Notes: a model not told the origin generated them from the letters alone. 64,000 nucleotides of DNA from Sandaracinaceae bacterium (GCA_016706685.1 JADJJE010000056.1:62001-126000); one strand, 5' to 3'. Shown: positions 19,089 through 28,849, counted from the stretch's first letter. Program-made: numbers and translations.

Positions 19089-19156
19089 GCCCGCTTCTCG
19101 GCGCTCCCCTCACGCGGTTGCGTGCGCGTGCGGATTTCCTGCGACCCGCCTGCGCG

Positions 19157-20329
19157 TCAGACCACGTCCAGCACGGGCGCGGCCGCCACCGACACGAACT
19201 GGTCGCCATCGCGGAAGCCCACCGCCGCCGTCACGAACGACCCCGGCGCGATGGGCCCGAGCGTGTGCTCGCCGCTGGGCTGCACTTCCTTGTCGGTCAG
19301 CGTGCGCGTCACGGCGCCGTCCCCGCCGGGGGCCAGCACCAGCACGCGCGCCACCAGGGTCCCGCTTGCGCCCATGGTGCGGGCGCTCGCGATGGACTCC
19401 TCGCTCAAGCCCCACGCCAGGAGCACGCGGCGGTCGGGCAGCAGCATGGTGACCAGCTCGGCGCGAGGGGAAGAGTCCACGCGGCCACCCGCCACCAGCG
19501 GCGCGCGGGGCAGCCCGAGGGCGTGTTGCACGGCGGCCAGGTCGGCCTCGAGGCCCACGTCGCCCGGGCGTTCCGCCAGCAGGTTCTCGAGGATGGCGAG
19601 CGCACGGCGATGATGGCCCTGCTCGTGCAGCAGCCGCGCCATGGTGCGGGTGGGGATGGGCTCGTCCTCGAGCTCGCGCGGGACCCGAATGGGCACCGTC
19701 ACGGCCGCCTCCCGCCGTGCCGCCGCCTTGGTCAGCAGCTGCTGCTCGTCGGCCACCCGCAGGATCTCATCTCGAAGCGGCCCGAGGTCCATGGTGACCG
19801 CGGTGTGGCGCGGCTGCTCCACGGCGGGCGGGCTGGGCTCTGGGCTGGTTTCGGGCGCTGCGTCTTCGCTGAACGACGGCAGCTTCATCTTGTTGGTGGG
19901 GTCGGTGCGCTCGAGCGTGGGACGCGGCTCGACCTCCACGGAGGGGCGCGGCGGCAGCTCCGAGGCCTCGGGCCCACCCGCCGGCCGCGAGACGGCGGGC
20001 AGACCGGCAGGCGTCTCGGACACCCGCATGCGTTGGGTGTCTCCGCGGCCCTCGCCTCCGGTCGAGGCAGCGGCTTCCACCGACGGCGGCGACGAGGGCG
20101 GGAGTGGATCCCTACGCGGTGCAGACGGGGTGGGCGGCGGCGGCGGGCTCGAGCGCCCACGCAGCGTGCGTGCCACGCCCAGCACACCCCGGAAGATCGC
20201 CTTTGCGGTGTCGATGGCGCCCGTGGCGGGCGGGGCCTCGATGGCCCGAATGAGCTGCGCCCGCGTCAGGTGCGTCACCTCGCGAACGCCACGCCGCGTG
20301 GCCTCCTGCTCCAGCTCCTCGCGCGTCAT
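19157..20329 (-). CDS. SAP/Rho-N-like and DUF4912-like protein with long linker
   Basis: This protein of about 390 residues has an N-terminal ~35-residue helical domain (MTREELEQEATRRGVREV, LTRAQLIRAIE) like a Rho N-terminal or SAP domain, which binds nucleic acid. A ~150-residue Pro/Glu/Ser-rich linker follows, then a short TPR-like part (QGHHRRALAILENLLAERPG). The C-terminal domain (AELVTMLLPDRRVLLAWGLSEES to the end) resembles DUF4912. The ATG at 20329 was chosen; a GTG at 20344 would overlap ribF by 10 bases. It is probably cytoplasmic and its function is unknown. Confidence 0.68.
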   Translation of the reverse strand: MTREELEQEATRRGVREVTHLTRAQLIRAIEAPPATGAIDTAKAIFRGVLGVARTLRGRSSPPPPPTPSAPRRDPLPPSSPPSVEAAASTGGEGRGDTQRMRVSETPAGLPAVSRPAGGPEASELPPRPSVEVEPRPTLERTDPTNKMKLPSFSEDAAPETSPEPSPPAVEQPRHTAVTMDLGPLRDEILRVADEQQLLTKAAARREAAVTVPIRVPRELEDEPIPTRTMARLLHEQGHHRRALAILENLLAERPGDVGLEADLAAVQHALGLPRAPLVAGGRVDSSPRAELVTMLLPDRRVLLAWGLSEESIASARTMGASGTLVARVLVLAPGGDGAVTRTLTDKEVQPSGEHTLGPIAPGSFVTAAVGFRDGDQFVSVAAAPVLDVV

Positions 20330-20334
20330 CCTGC

Positions 20335-21270
20335 TCAAATCCACCGCAGCAGCTCCTCGTCCGTGGCCGCGAGGGCTTCGCGCGCGCGCTCGCAGTCTTG
20401 TTGAATTTGCGCCACCAGCGCGTCCACTCCGGCGAACTTCTGCTCGGGCCGCACGCGCGCCACGAAGCCTACACGCAGCGTCTTGCCATAGAGGTCGCCA
20501 TCGAAATCGAAGAGGTGCACCTCCACGGAGCGCCCGGCCCCGAAGGTGGGCCGCTGCCCCAGGTTGGCGACCCCGAGGAGGCGCTGGCCGTCCCCACCCG
20601 TCACCGACACGGCCACCGCATAGACGCCGTCGGCCGGCAGCTGGACCTCCCCGAGGCGCAGGTTGGCGGTGGGGAACCCTATGGTCCGGCCGCGCTGGTC
20701 GCCGAGGACGACCTCACCCTCCACGTCGTGGACGCGCGTCATCATGCGGGCCGCAGCCACCACATCGCCCTCTTCGGCCAGCACGCGGCGAACCCGCGTG
20801 GACGACACCGGATCGCCCTCGAACAGCACGGGGCGCACCACCGTCACGGAGAAGCCGTGCTCACGCCCGAGCGCCCGCAGGGTCTCCACGTTCCCGGTGC
20901 GCTTGCTGCCGAAGTGGAAGTCGGGCCCCACCACCACGGCGCGCGCGCGGCAGCGCTCCACCAGCACCCGCCGCACGAAGCTCTCGGGAGAGGTCTGCGC
21001 AAAGTCACGGTCGAACGCCAGCACGGCCACGTCGTCGCAGCCCGCACCGCGCATCAACTCCACGCGGCGCGCCATGGGCGTGAGCAGCACGGGGGCGCGG
21101 TCGGGCGCCAGCACGCTGGTGGGGTGCGGGTCGAAGCACATGCCCATGGTGCTTAGCCCCGAGCGAGCGGCCAGGTCCCTCGCGGTCGAGATGAGCGCGC
21201 GGTGACCCAGGTGCACACCATCGTGGTTGCCTGGCGTCACGACGGAGGGGGAGAGGTCCGAGGGGTTCAT
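20335..21270 (-). CDS. ribF: Bifunctional riboflavin kinase/FAD synthetase
   Basis: This 311-residue enzyme converts riboflavin to FMN and FMN to FAD in the cytoplasm. The N-terminal nucleotidyltransferase part has the H-x-G-H motif (NHDGVHLGH) and VVGPDFHFG. The C-terminal flavokinase part has GRTIGFPTANL, PADGVYAV and NLGQRPTFG, followed by VEVHLFDFDGDLYGK. The length is normal. The usual NFDGVHLGH motif reads NHDGVHLGH here. The ATG at 21270 was chosen over a start 14 codons upstream. Confidence 0.95.
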   Translation of the reverse strand: MNPSDLSPSVVTPGNHDGVHLGHRALISTARDLAARSGLSTMGMCFDPHPTSVLAPDRAPVLLTPMARRVELMRGAGCDDVAVLAFDRDFAQTSPESFVRRVLVERCRARAVVVGPDFHFGSKRTGNVETLRALGREHGFSVTVVRPVLFEGDPVSSTRVRRVLAEEGDVVAAARMMTRVHDVEGEVVLGDQRGRTIGFPTANLRLGEVQLPADGVYAVAVSVTGGDGQRLLGVANLGQRPTFGAGRSVEVHLFDFDGDLYGKTLRVGFVARVRPEQKFAGVDALVAQIQQDCERAREALAATDEELLRWI

Positions 21271-21317
21271 AGGGCAGCGCGAGCATACCAGGCGTGGGCA
21301 AATTTGCCGCAAACGAA

Positions 21318-21348
21318 GACCCCACGGGGCTCAGGGTCCCGCGGGGTC
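21318..21348 (-). terminator. Hairpin at end of TonB-receptor/lipoprotein operon
   Basis: The stem GACCCC/GGGGTC continues through an A-C mismatch into CGGGG/TCCCG around a CTCAGGG loop. On the minus strand it lies about 25 bases after the lipoprotein stop and is followed by TTCGTTTG. It is a probable terminator for the operon. Confidence 0.6.
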
Positions 21349-21372
21349 GGTATGTCGCGCTCGGACGCGCGG

Positions 21373-23451
21373 TCAGTCGCAGGCGACCGTGGGCGAGTCA
21401 CCCGCCACAGCGGCGCAGCACGCCTCGGGCATCTCGAACGGAACGCAGTCCGGCACGCCGTCGGTCACCGTGCGCGGCGAGCCCGCCATCAGGTTGCCGC
21501 TTCCGTCGGGGACGGGGATGGGCGCGCAGACCGGCAGGCCACAGAGGTGGGCGATCCCGCAGCAGCAGCTCGTGATCGCGTCGACGCGCGTCGACGCGGG
21601 CGGGTTCTCGTACTCCTCGAAGTCGACGTAGTTGACGGGGCGGATGCTCATGTCCACGGGGTCGACCGCCATCGCGCACTCGGCGCGGCCGCTCTGGCGC
21701 GAGCGGGCGTTGCTGGGGTTGGAGTCGTACACCGGGAAGGCCGCAACCGCGCTCTGCGACACCACGATGTCCTCCACCTGGCCGGGGGTGCCGAGCTCGT
21801 TGGGGACGGTCCACACCTGACCCACGAAGCTGCCTGGCGGGTTGAGGCGGATGCCCGTCTCCGAGATGTTGGCAGTGATGAACACGGGGTTCTCCTCGAA
21901 GACGCCGCGGGCATCACCCTGGAGCACGTTCATGCCGTACAATCCCGTCGGCATCTCCTGACAGTCCACGGTCGCCGCCTCGTAGAAGGCGGTGGAGCCG
22001 GCCGGCGGTAGGATGGGGATCTGACAGCGCGGGTCGTCCGGGTTGGTGGTCATGGCGCCCACGGGCACGACCGCGAGCGCGATGTTGGGGTAGCGCACAA
22101 CCGTGCGGTTTGTAGGATTGCCCGGAAATTCGCGGTCAACCAGGCCGCCGTAGCCCACCCACAAGCGCGGGTCCACGCTGGGTACCATGGCCACGGAGGG
22201 GATGTTGGCCTCGGCCTCGCGGTCGACGGCGGTCGCGTCCGGGATGGGCTGACCGCTCGAGAGATCGATGCTCCCGTCAGGATTGCGGACGTAGTCGAAC
22301 GCGAAGCGCTGCATCAGCACCAGCGGGCTGAGCCAGGGCACGAACCCGGGATCCGTGGGCCGCGGGGCCTGGGCGCTCAGCGTGGGGTGTGGGTCGGCGA
22401 GGCCGTCCTGGTTCGCGTCGATGGAGCGCACGTACCATGCGTAGGCAGCCGGGTCGTCCACGGCGAACGAGACGCCACCCTCACAGGCAGCGATGGCGAA
22501 GTCTTTTCCGGTGAAGCGCGCGCGGCAGCACCGGGCGTGCTCGTCCACGTCATCGGTCCTGAGGTCATCGCTCACGCCGGCGCAGTCGACCGCGCCTTCG
22601 GGCGCGGGGCTGCCCACGGGGTCCAGCGCCGTGCGCCCGAGCATGGTCAGCGTGGTGTTGGAGAGCGCCAGCAGCGTGGGCGGATCCGTGGAGAGCGGCG
22701 CCTCGCTGTCGAGGCCGTCCGTGGACACCGTGAACACGGGTGGCTCGGTGTTGACGGCGGCACCCAGCGAGACGGCCACGCCGGTGAGGCGCTGCCCGTC
22801 GGGGCGGAACTCGAGGTCACCGAAGGTCACCGGCAGGAACTCGGGCACGGCGGCCGTGGCGTCCACGAGCGCGGCGCCCGTGATGTCGCCGCGGGTGGGC
22901 GAGGTGCGCACCGAGAAGAACGGGTTGAAGTCGCCGTCCGTGTCGTAGAAGCCCTGCACGCGATAGGTGATGCTCTCCTCGACACCGGGGGTGAGGTCTA
23001 CGAACTCGCCGTCGGCCGCGCCGGCAGGCCGCTCGAGCGGGATCTCCGGCCAGGTGAACGCCACCGAGCGCTGTACCGTGACAGCCAGGTCTGCCGGCGT
23101 GGGGTTCTGCGGGAGACAGGCCGTGGCCGGGTCACCGAAGACGCGCTCACCGGGGACGGTCAGGAGGCTGGCCGCGCCCGTGCCGGTGCCCTCCGGCGGC
23201 GGCAGCAAGCGCACGTCGAAGAGGGTGAGGATGATACGGCCCTGGATGCGCGTGGGCGCGCCCGCGGCGTCGAAGTCGCAGGTGGGACGTGGCCCCACGT
23301 AGAGCACGGTGCCCTCGATGACGCCTGTGGGATCCGGTGCGTTGCCGCCCAGCCAGCGGGGGTCGTCGACAGGGGGGCTGTCACAGGCCACCGCGCAGAA
23401 GGCAGCGACGGCGGCGAGGCAACCACGGGTGATGTTGTGTCGGATGCGCAT
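21373..23451 (-). CDS. Large Cys-rich lipoprotein linked to TonB receptors
   Basis: This 692-residue lipoprotein has a signal peptide with the lipobox AVAC. The mature chain contains repeated beta-rich segments, two Asp-rich loops that could bind calcium (DTDGDFNP, DANQDGLADPH) and cysteine clusters (HARCCRA, SCCCGIAHLCG). No family is recognised. It starts 10 bases after the stop of the second TonB-dependent receptor, so it is likely a surface or periplasmic partner of those receptors. The ATG at 23451 was chosen because it precedes the signal peptide directly. Confidence 0.75.
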   Translation of the reverse strand: MRIRHNITRGCLAAVAAFCAVACDSPPVDDPRWLGGNAPDPTGVIEGTVLYVGPRPTCDFDAAGAPTRIQGRIILTLFDVRLLPPPEGTGTGAASLLTVPGERVFGDPATACLPQNPTPADLAVTVQRSVAFTWPEIPLERPAGAADGEFVDLTPGVEESITYRVQGFYDTDGDFNPFFSVRTSPTRGDITGAALVDATAAVPEFLPVTFGDLEFRPDGQRLTGVAVSLGAAVNTEPPVFTVSTDGLDSEAPLSTDPPTLLALSNTTLTMLGRTALDPVGSPAPEGAVDCAGVSDDLRTDDVDEHARCCRARFTGKDFAIAACEGGVSFAVDDPAAYAWYVRSIDANQDGLADPHPTLSAQAPRPTDPGFVPWLSPLVLMQRFAFDYVRNPDGSIDLSSGQPIPDATAVDREAEANIPSVAMVPSVDPRLWVGYGGLVDREFPGNPTNRTVVRYPNIALAVVPVGAMTTNPDDPRCQIPILPPAGSTAFYEAATVDCQEMPTGLYGMNVLQGDARGVFEENPVFITANISETGIRLNPPGSFVGQVWTVPNELGTPGQVEDIVVSQSAVAAFPVYDSNPSNARSRQSGRAECAMAVDPVDMSIRPVNYVDFEEYENPPASTRVDAITSCCCGIAHLCGLPVCAPIPVPDGSGNLMAGSPRTVTDGVPDCVPFEMPEACCAAVAGDSPTVACD

Positions 23452-23461
23452 TCTGGATCTC

Positions 23462-26164
23462 CTAGAAGCGATAGGTCGCAGAGGCGACGACGCGAGCTTC
23501 GAGCTGCTGCCCACGGGGATGCTGGCGGTGACGGTTGTTGGTGATGTTGAAGCCGGTAACACCCAGCTCGAGGGCGTCGTCCAGGAGTCGATAGCCGATA
23601 CGGGCGTTGACCAGGTAGTAGGCCGGTTGACTCAAGTTGACGCTGACCAGGTTGGAGTTCTCGTCGAACGTCTCCTCGAGCCACTTCTGGCCGCTGGCGT
23701 AGTGCACGTCCAGGGAGAGGTCGAGACCGAACGCCGAACGGTACTGCACGCCGGCGTTGACCTTGTGAGCGCTGGTGCGCTCTTCGTCGGGGCGACGCGG
23801 ATTGTCCAGCGCCCACGTCTGGTTGTAGGCGTAGTTCGCGTAGATATCGAGACCGTCCACGGGATAGAAGCGGCCGTTGACCTCACCACCGAGCACGTGG
23901 AAGAGACCTGGCTCGTTGCTGAAGATGGTGGTGCCGATGGGGAACGCCGCCGGTCCGTCCGTGTAGCCGAGCACACCGCTGCCGAACTGCCCGAGCGTGG
24001 TGGGCAGCAGCTCTCCGATGGAGATGATGTTCTCGACGCGGTTGTAGTAGAGCGAGATGTCGAAGTCGAAGCGGTCGGACGCGGCGTTTCGGTAGCCGAT
24101 CTCGACCGACTGAATGGACTCGGGGGTGAGCGGGTCCTGACCCAGCTCGAGGCGGGCCGTCTCGGACCCGTAGTTGCGCGCCGTAACGCCCGGCGCGGGG
24201 GTCGGGAAGTCGAGCGCCATGTAGGTCTCGAGCAGCGTCTGCGTGCGGAAGGCGGTGGAGAACGAAGCGCGCAGAGCGTGGCCTTCGGCGGGTGTGACCA
24301 CCAACGCGATACGCGGCGAGAACTGCACGTTCTCGAGGACGGGGTGCCGGTCCACGCGGAAGCCCACGACCAACTGCAGCGGGTCGGCCAGCCGCATCGC
24401 GTCCTGGAACACCACGCGGAAGTGGTCCTCGGTGGGCGTCTGGTTGACGAACGTCCAGTCGATGCGCTTCCAGCGATAGCCCACGCCCAGCGTGATGTTG
24501 TGCGTGGTGGAGCCGAGCTCGAACGTGTGGGCGAAGCGGCCGTCCACGTCGATGGTGTCGCTGACGAACTCACCCAGGAGTGGGTCGGGACCAACGACGC
24601 CGCTGGAGACACCGATGCGGTTCCACCACACGCGCACGGAGCCCCAGGACGTGTCGAGTGACGCGGTGGTGTGCGTGCTGGTGGCGGTGGCCTGCCAGTC
24701 CACGAACGAACCGAACGCCTGGAAGCCGAAGCGCCCGTCTGAGACGCCGGCCTCGAAGTTCAGGGCCGCCTCGTCCGAGAGGCGGTAGCTGAGGGCGCCG
24801 AACGCGCGCTTGTTGCGGATGATCTGCTCACCGTTGAGGAAAGGCTCGGAGATGCCGACGGTGGCGTCGGTGACGGTGCGCTCCCAGCGGTCGAACTGAT
24901 CGTAACCGGCCGACAAGCGGTAGGAGATGCGCCCTGCGCGGCCGCTGGACCAGGCCCCTGCGCGGAGTGAGGACCCCATGCCGCCACCAATGGTCACGCC
25001 CGTCTCGGCGCGGTCGCCTGGCGCCACGGTGATGATGTTGATGATGCCGCTGAAGCCGTTGGCGCCGTAGAGAGCAGACGCCGGACCGCGGATGATCTCA
25101 ATGCGCTCGATGTCCTCCACCCCGATGGGGAAGTACGCGAAGAGGTTGGCTCCGAGGGCGTCCACGTACGCTTGACGGTTGTTGATGAGCACCAAGACGC
25201 GCGGGCTGAGCTGCTGGTTGAAGCCGCGGATGCCCACCTGGACGTCAGCGCCGTTGGTGTTCATGACATCGGCGCCCGCCACGCGGCGGAAGAGCTCACC
25301 GATGTGGGTGATACCCGTGAGGCGAATGTCCTGCGCCGTGATGATGGTGATGGCGTTGGGTGCGTCGAGGGGGTTCTGCGCAGCACCCGTCGACGACACG
25401 ACGCTCTCGTCGTAGAGGTCCTGGCCGCCGGCAGCGATGGCGATGTCGCCTGCCTCGCCGGTGCCCGTCTCCGTGGTGCCGGTCTCCGTGGTCCCCGTCT
25501 CCGTGGTCCCGGTCTCCGTGGTCCCCGTCCCCGTGGTCCCCGTCTCGCTGCTGCCCGCGCCGCCCTCACGCAGCTCCTGAGCCATGGCTCGCAAGCGCTC
25601 CGCGCGTGCGATGAGCGACGGATCGTTGGCCGTAATACCCAGCGTCTCGATCTGCGTGGCCGTGTCCTCGAGGGCCACGATGTCCTCTTCGCTGGCGGTC
25701 GCGACGGTGGGCCCGGGCTCGGGGTCGGTCTCGGAGGGCTCACCGGTGCCGGTGGCTACCGCAGTGGTCCCTGCCGCTTCGGCGATGCGCGCCTCGATCG
25801 CGACGATGAACTGACGCACCTCCTCGCGGTCCGGTGGGTCCGACTCCACGTACTGCTCGAAGTACTCGAGCGCCTCTTCGTAGCGGCCTGCCTCCGCGTA
25901 GGCGCGCCCGATGTTGTAGAGCACGTTCGGGTGGGGAAGGATGTCGTAGGCGACCTGCAGCTCGGCCACGCCAGCGTCGATTTGGCCCTCTTGAACGAGC
26001 GCCATGCCTGCGCGGAAGTGGCGGCGAGCCTCGGTGCGCACGTCGGCCCGCGCGGGCGCCGCGAGCAGCATGGTGCTCAGCAACCCCAGCAGCAGCGCTG
26101 CACGCAGACCGCCGCGGCGAGGGGCAGGTCGAGGAGAGGTCGTGTGGTGGATGAGTCGTGTCAC
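23462..26164 (-). CDS. TonB-dependent receptor with N-terminal TPR domain (copy 2)
   Basis: This 900-residue protein starts at a GTG with GGAGA upstream. After a signal peptide (to about residue 40) comes a TPR-like domain (about 41-120), then an acidic Thr/Glu/Gly linker with TETGT repeats. The plug follows (about 265-375; VLVLINNRQAYVDALGAN, IERIEIIRGPASALYG), then the beta-barrel to a terminal Phe (ASATYRF). Such receptors import bound ligands across the outer membrane using TonB-ExbBD energy. The ligand is not known. It is closely similar to the adjacent copy and 15 bases from it. Confidence 0.92.
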   Translation of the reverse strand: MTRLIHHTTSPRPAPRRGGLRAALLLGLLSTMLLAAPARADVRTEARRHFRAGMALVQEGQIDAGVAELQVAYDILPHPNVLYNIGRAYAEAGRYEEALEYFEQYVESDPPDREEVRQFIVAIEARIAEAAGTTAVATGTGEPSETDPEPGPTVATASEEDIVALEDTATQIETLGITANDPSLIARAERLRAMAQELREGGAGSSETGTTGTGTTETGTTETGTTETGTTETGTGEAGDIAIAAGGQDLYDESVVSSTGAAQNPLDAPNAITIITAQDIRLTGITHIGELFRRVAGADVMNTNGADVQVGIRGFNQQLSPRVLVLINNRQAYVDALGANLFAYFPIGVEDIERIEIIRGPASALYGANGFSGIINIITVAPGDRAETGVTIGGGMGSSLRAGAWSSGRAGRISYRLSAGYDQFDRWERTVTDATVGISEPFLNGEQIIRNKRAFGALSYRLSDEAALNFEAGVSDGRFGFQAFGSFVDWQATATSTHTTASLDTSWGSVRVWWNRIGVSSGVVGPDPLLGEFVSDTIDVDGRFAHTFELGSTTHNITLGVGYRWKRIDWTFVNQTPTEDHFRVVFQDAMRLADPLQLVVGFRVDRHPVLENVQFSPRIALVVTPAEGHALRASFSTAFRTQTLLETYMALDFPTPAPGVTARNYGSETARLELGQDPLTPESIQSVEIGYRNAASDRFDFDISLYYNRVENIISIGELLPTTLGQFGSGVLGYTDGPAAFPIGTTIFSNEPGLFHVLGGEVNGRFYPVDGLDIYANYAYNQTWALDNPRRPDEERTSAHKVNAGVQYRSAFGLDLSLDVHYASGQKWLEETFDENSNLVSVNLSQPAYYLVNARIGYRLLDDALELGVTGFNITNNRHRQHPRGQQLEARVVASATYRF
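25466..25555 (-). repeat. Six 15-base tandem repeats in receptor linker
   Basis: Six consecutive 15-base units of the form SGTCTCCGTGGTSCC encode TETGT-type pentapeptides in the linker between the TPR and plug domains. The last two units are diverged. Gain or loss of units would keep the frame and change only the linker length. Confidence 0.85.
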
Positions 26165-26179
26165 GGTTCTCTCCTGGCC

Positions 26180-28810
26180 TCAGAAGCGGACATCTACGTG
26201 GCCCAGGAAGCGGGTGTCGATGCGCTGCCCGAGCGGGTGCATGCGGACATCATTGAAGAGTAGGTTCCAGCCGGAGACGGCCAGCTCCAGCTTGTCGTCC
26301 AGCAAGCGCCAGCCAACGCGTGCGTTGAGCAGCGTGTAGGCCGGCACGTCGTCGGACCGGTACTCGACACCCGTCTCGACGTTGTCGTACTGCTCCACCC
26401 ACAGCTGGGAGCTGACCCAGTGGAGGTCCATCGAGAGGTCGAGGCCGATGCTGGAGCGGTACTGGAAGCCGCCGTTGACCTGATGGAGCGAGGTGCGTTG
26501 GTCTTCGAAGAAGACTTCGAGGCCTGGCGGCGCCGCGTCCACGGGCGACACGTCGCTGATGGCGTAGTTCGCGTACACATCGAGACCGTCGATGGGGAAC
26601 ACGCGCGCGCCGATCTCACCACCGAGCTGACGGAAGCGGCCGTCGAGGTTGCTGAAGCGCGTGACGCCGAGCGCGAACGCCTCGACTTGCTCGTCATAGA
26701 ACGACTCCGAGAGGGGCAGGGTCGCGATCTCGTTGAGGCCGATGAGGTTGTCGACGAAGTTGAGGTAGATGTTGACCTCGAGCGCGAAGTAGTCGGAGTC
26801 TTGGTTGGTGTAGCCGAGCTCCGTGGAGAGGATGCGCTCCGGCTGGAGGTTCGGGTTGCCCACCCCGAGCACGGTGGCGCCGCGCACGGGCGTGCGGTTC
26901 TCGAAGGCGAGGTACGACTCGATGAACGACGGGCTGCGGAACGCGGTGCCCACCGTGGCGCGCAGCGAGGACCCGTCGGTCAGGCGGCCGACGAGCGCGG
27001 CGCGCGGGGAGAAGCGCACCTTCGAGAGCAGCGGATGGCGGTCGACACGTGCGCTGACGGTCAGGCGCAGCCGCTCGTGCAGCGTGAGCACGTCCTGGAG
27101 GTACGCGTTGTAGTGGTCCTCGGTGGTGTCGTCGCCCCAGTCGAAGTCGAGCGACTTGAAGCGGTACCCGGCGCCGACGGAGAGGTTGTGGTCCACCAGG
27201 AAGTGGAAGCGCCGCGAGAAGCTCGCCTCCACATCGATGACGTGCGACTCGAACGAGCCGTCGGTCGCGAGGCCGCCCGGCACGAACTCGACCGTGTCCA
27301 CGTTGGCTGTGAAGGCGTTCCAGTAGCCACGCAGCTGGATGCCCTGCGGCGTGTTGAACTGGACGTGGGACTGCGCGAACACGATGTCCGAGGTGTAGAG
27401 TTCGCGCAGACGGGCGATGCCCTGCACGGTATTCTCGGCTCCAGAGGTGACGGCTGTGCCGAACTGGAGGAGGTAGTCTTGGTCCTCACCGAGAGCGGTG
27501 CGGATGTCGGCGTTGAAGCGCAGGGCCCCGATGCTGCGGTTGGGGTTGGGCGACGAAGGCGCGATGTCTTGCCGGTTGGGGTCCACGAACAGCTGGAAGT
27601 TGTCGCGGTGCTCGTAGCTGGCACCGAAGCGGTAGCCGACGCGCCCCTCGCGCCCAGCCACCGAGGCGGCCATGCCGAAGGTGCCCGCGCTGCCGGCCAG
27701 CGCGGCCACATAGCTCTCGGCGTCAGCGGGGTTCTTCAAGATGATGTTGATGATGCCGCTGAAGGCGTCGGCGCCGTAGAGGGCGGCGGCCGGACCGCGA
27801 ATGACCTCGATGCGCTCGATGTCGCGGATGTTGAACGGCACCAGCTGCAAGAACGGCGTGGCCAAGAAGTCGAGGCGGATGGTGCGGCCGTTGATCAAGA
27901 CGAGGGTCTTGTTGGACTGGCGCTGGTTGAAGCCGCGCACGTTGACGTCGGTGTGGGCCGGCGTGGTGGACATGACCGAAACACCAGCAGCGCGGCGCAG
28001 GATCTCACCGAGCGAGATCTGCCCGGAGAGGCGAAGGTCCTGCGCGGTGATCGTGGTGGTCGAGTTCGGGGCGTCGATGGGCGACTCGGCGAAGCGCGAG
28101 GCCGAGATGATCTCCTCCTCGAACACGGAGCGCTGAGCGCCGAGCTGCTCGCCCGGGAGCGCCGCGGTCCCCGTCGCGGTCCCCGAGCCCGTCTCGGTTC
28201 CCGTGCCCGCCTCGGTCCCCGTGCCCGTCGCGGTCCCCGTGGTCGCGCCGCTGCCCCCAGCGCGCAGGGACTCGGCCAACGCACGCAGGCGGGCGGCGCG
28301 CTCTTGCAGCGCGGGGTTGCCGGTGGTCTCGTACAACACCTCGACCTGCACGGCGGCGTCCTCGATGGCACGCAGGTCGTCCTCGGAGACATCCACCTGT
28401 GGGGCGACCGCGGCCTCGGTGCCCTCGGTGGTGCCTTCCGTCGGGTCGGTGACCGCCACGGCGGACTCACCCACACGCTCGTGGATGGCCGCGATGAACT
28501 GGGCGACCTCCTCCCGGTCTGGGGGGTCCGAGTCCATGTACTGCTCGAAGTAGTCGAGCGCCTCTTCGTAGCGACCCGCCTCGGCATAGGCGCGGCCGAT
28601 GTTGTAGAGCACGTTCGGGTGCGGAAGGATGTCGTACGCGACCTGCAGCTCGGCCACGCCAGCGTCCACCTGGCCCTCTTGGATCAAGGCCATCCCCGCG
28701 CGGAAGTGGCGGCGCGCTTCGGTGCGCACATCGGCCCGCGCGGTCGAGGCGACGAGCACGATCATCGACGCCGAGAGCGCCAGGACGAAGTTCCACGTGG
28801 CGCGTCGCAT
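26180..28810 (-). CDS. TonB-dependent receptor with N-terminal TPR domain (copy 1)
   Basis: This 876-residue protein has the same architecture as its neighbour: signal peptide, TPR-like domain (RTEARRHFRAGMALIQEGQ, LPHPNVLYNIGRAYAEAG), Thr/Gly/Ala linker, plug (VLINGRTIRLDFLATPF, IERIEVIRGPAAALYG) and barrel ending in Phe (GHVDVRF). The N-terminal ~85 mature residues are nearly identical between the two copies, while plugs and barrels have diverged, suggesting different ligands. The ATG at 28810 was chosen because GGGAGGA precedes it; an ATG at 28846 is possible. Confidence 0.92.
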   Translation of the reverse strand: MRRATWNFVLALSASMIVLVASTARADVRTEARRHFRAGMALIQEGQVDAGVAELQVAYDILPHPNVLYNIGRAYAEAGRYEEALDYFEQYMDSDPPDREEVAQFIAAIHERVGESAVAVTDPTEGTTEGTEAAVAPQVDVSEDDLRAIEDAAVQVEVLYETTGNPALQERAARLRALAESLRAGGSGATTGTATGTGTEAGTGTETGSGTATGTAALPGEQLGAQRSVFEEEIISASRFAESPIDAPNSTTTITAQDLRLSGQISLGEILRRAAGVSVMSTTPAHTDVNVRGFNQRQSNKTLVLINGRTIRLDFLATPFLQLVPFNIRDIERIEVIRGPAAALYGADAFSGIINIILKNPADAESYVAALAGSAGTFGMAASVAGREGRVGYRFGASYEHRDNFQLFVDPNRQDIAPSSPNPNRSIGALRFNADIRTALGEDQDYLLQFGTAVTSGAENTVQGIARLRELYTSDIVFAQSHVQFNTPQGIQLRGYWNAFTANVDTVEFVPGGLATDGSFESHVIDVEASFSRRFHFLVDHNLSVGAGYRFKSLDFDWGDDTTEDHYNAYLQDVLTLHERLRLTVSARVDRHPLLSKVRFSPRAALVGRLTDGSSLRATVGTAFRSPSFIESYLAFENRTPVRGATVLGVGNPNLQPERILSTELGYTNQDSDYFALEVNIYLNFVDNLIGLNEIATLPLSESFYDEQVEAFALGVTRFSNLDGRFRQLGGEIGARVFPIDGLDVYANYAISDVSPVDAAPPGLEVFFEDQRTSLHQVNGGFQYRSSIGLDLSMDLHWVSSQLWVEQYDNVETGVEYRSDDVPAYTLLNARVGWRLLDDKLELAVSGWNLLFNDVRMHPLGQRIDTRFLGHVDVRF
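28163..28247 (-). repeat. Short tandem repeats in receptor copy 1 linker
   Basis: Imperfect 6- to 12-base units built on GGTCCCCGT and CCCGTCTCG encode a GTATGTGTEAGTG-type linker. The repeat differs from the 15-base unit of copy 2 although the flanking domains are alike, so the linkers evolved independently. Confidence 0.65.
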
Positions 28811-28849
28811 GCGTCCTCCCGAGCTAGTTTTCGTGGGGTGATTCATGGA

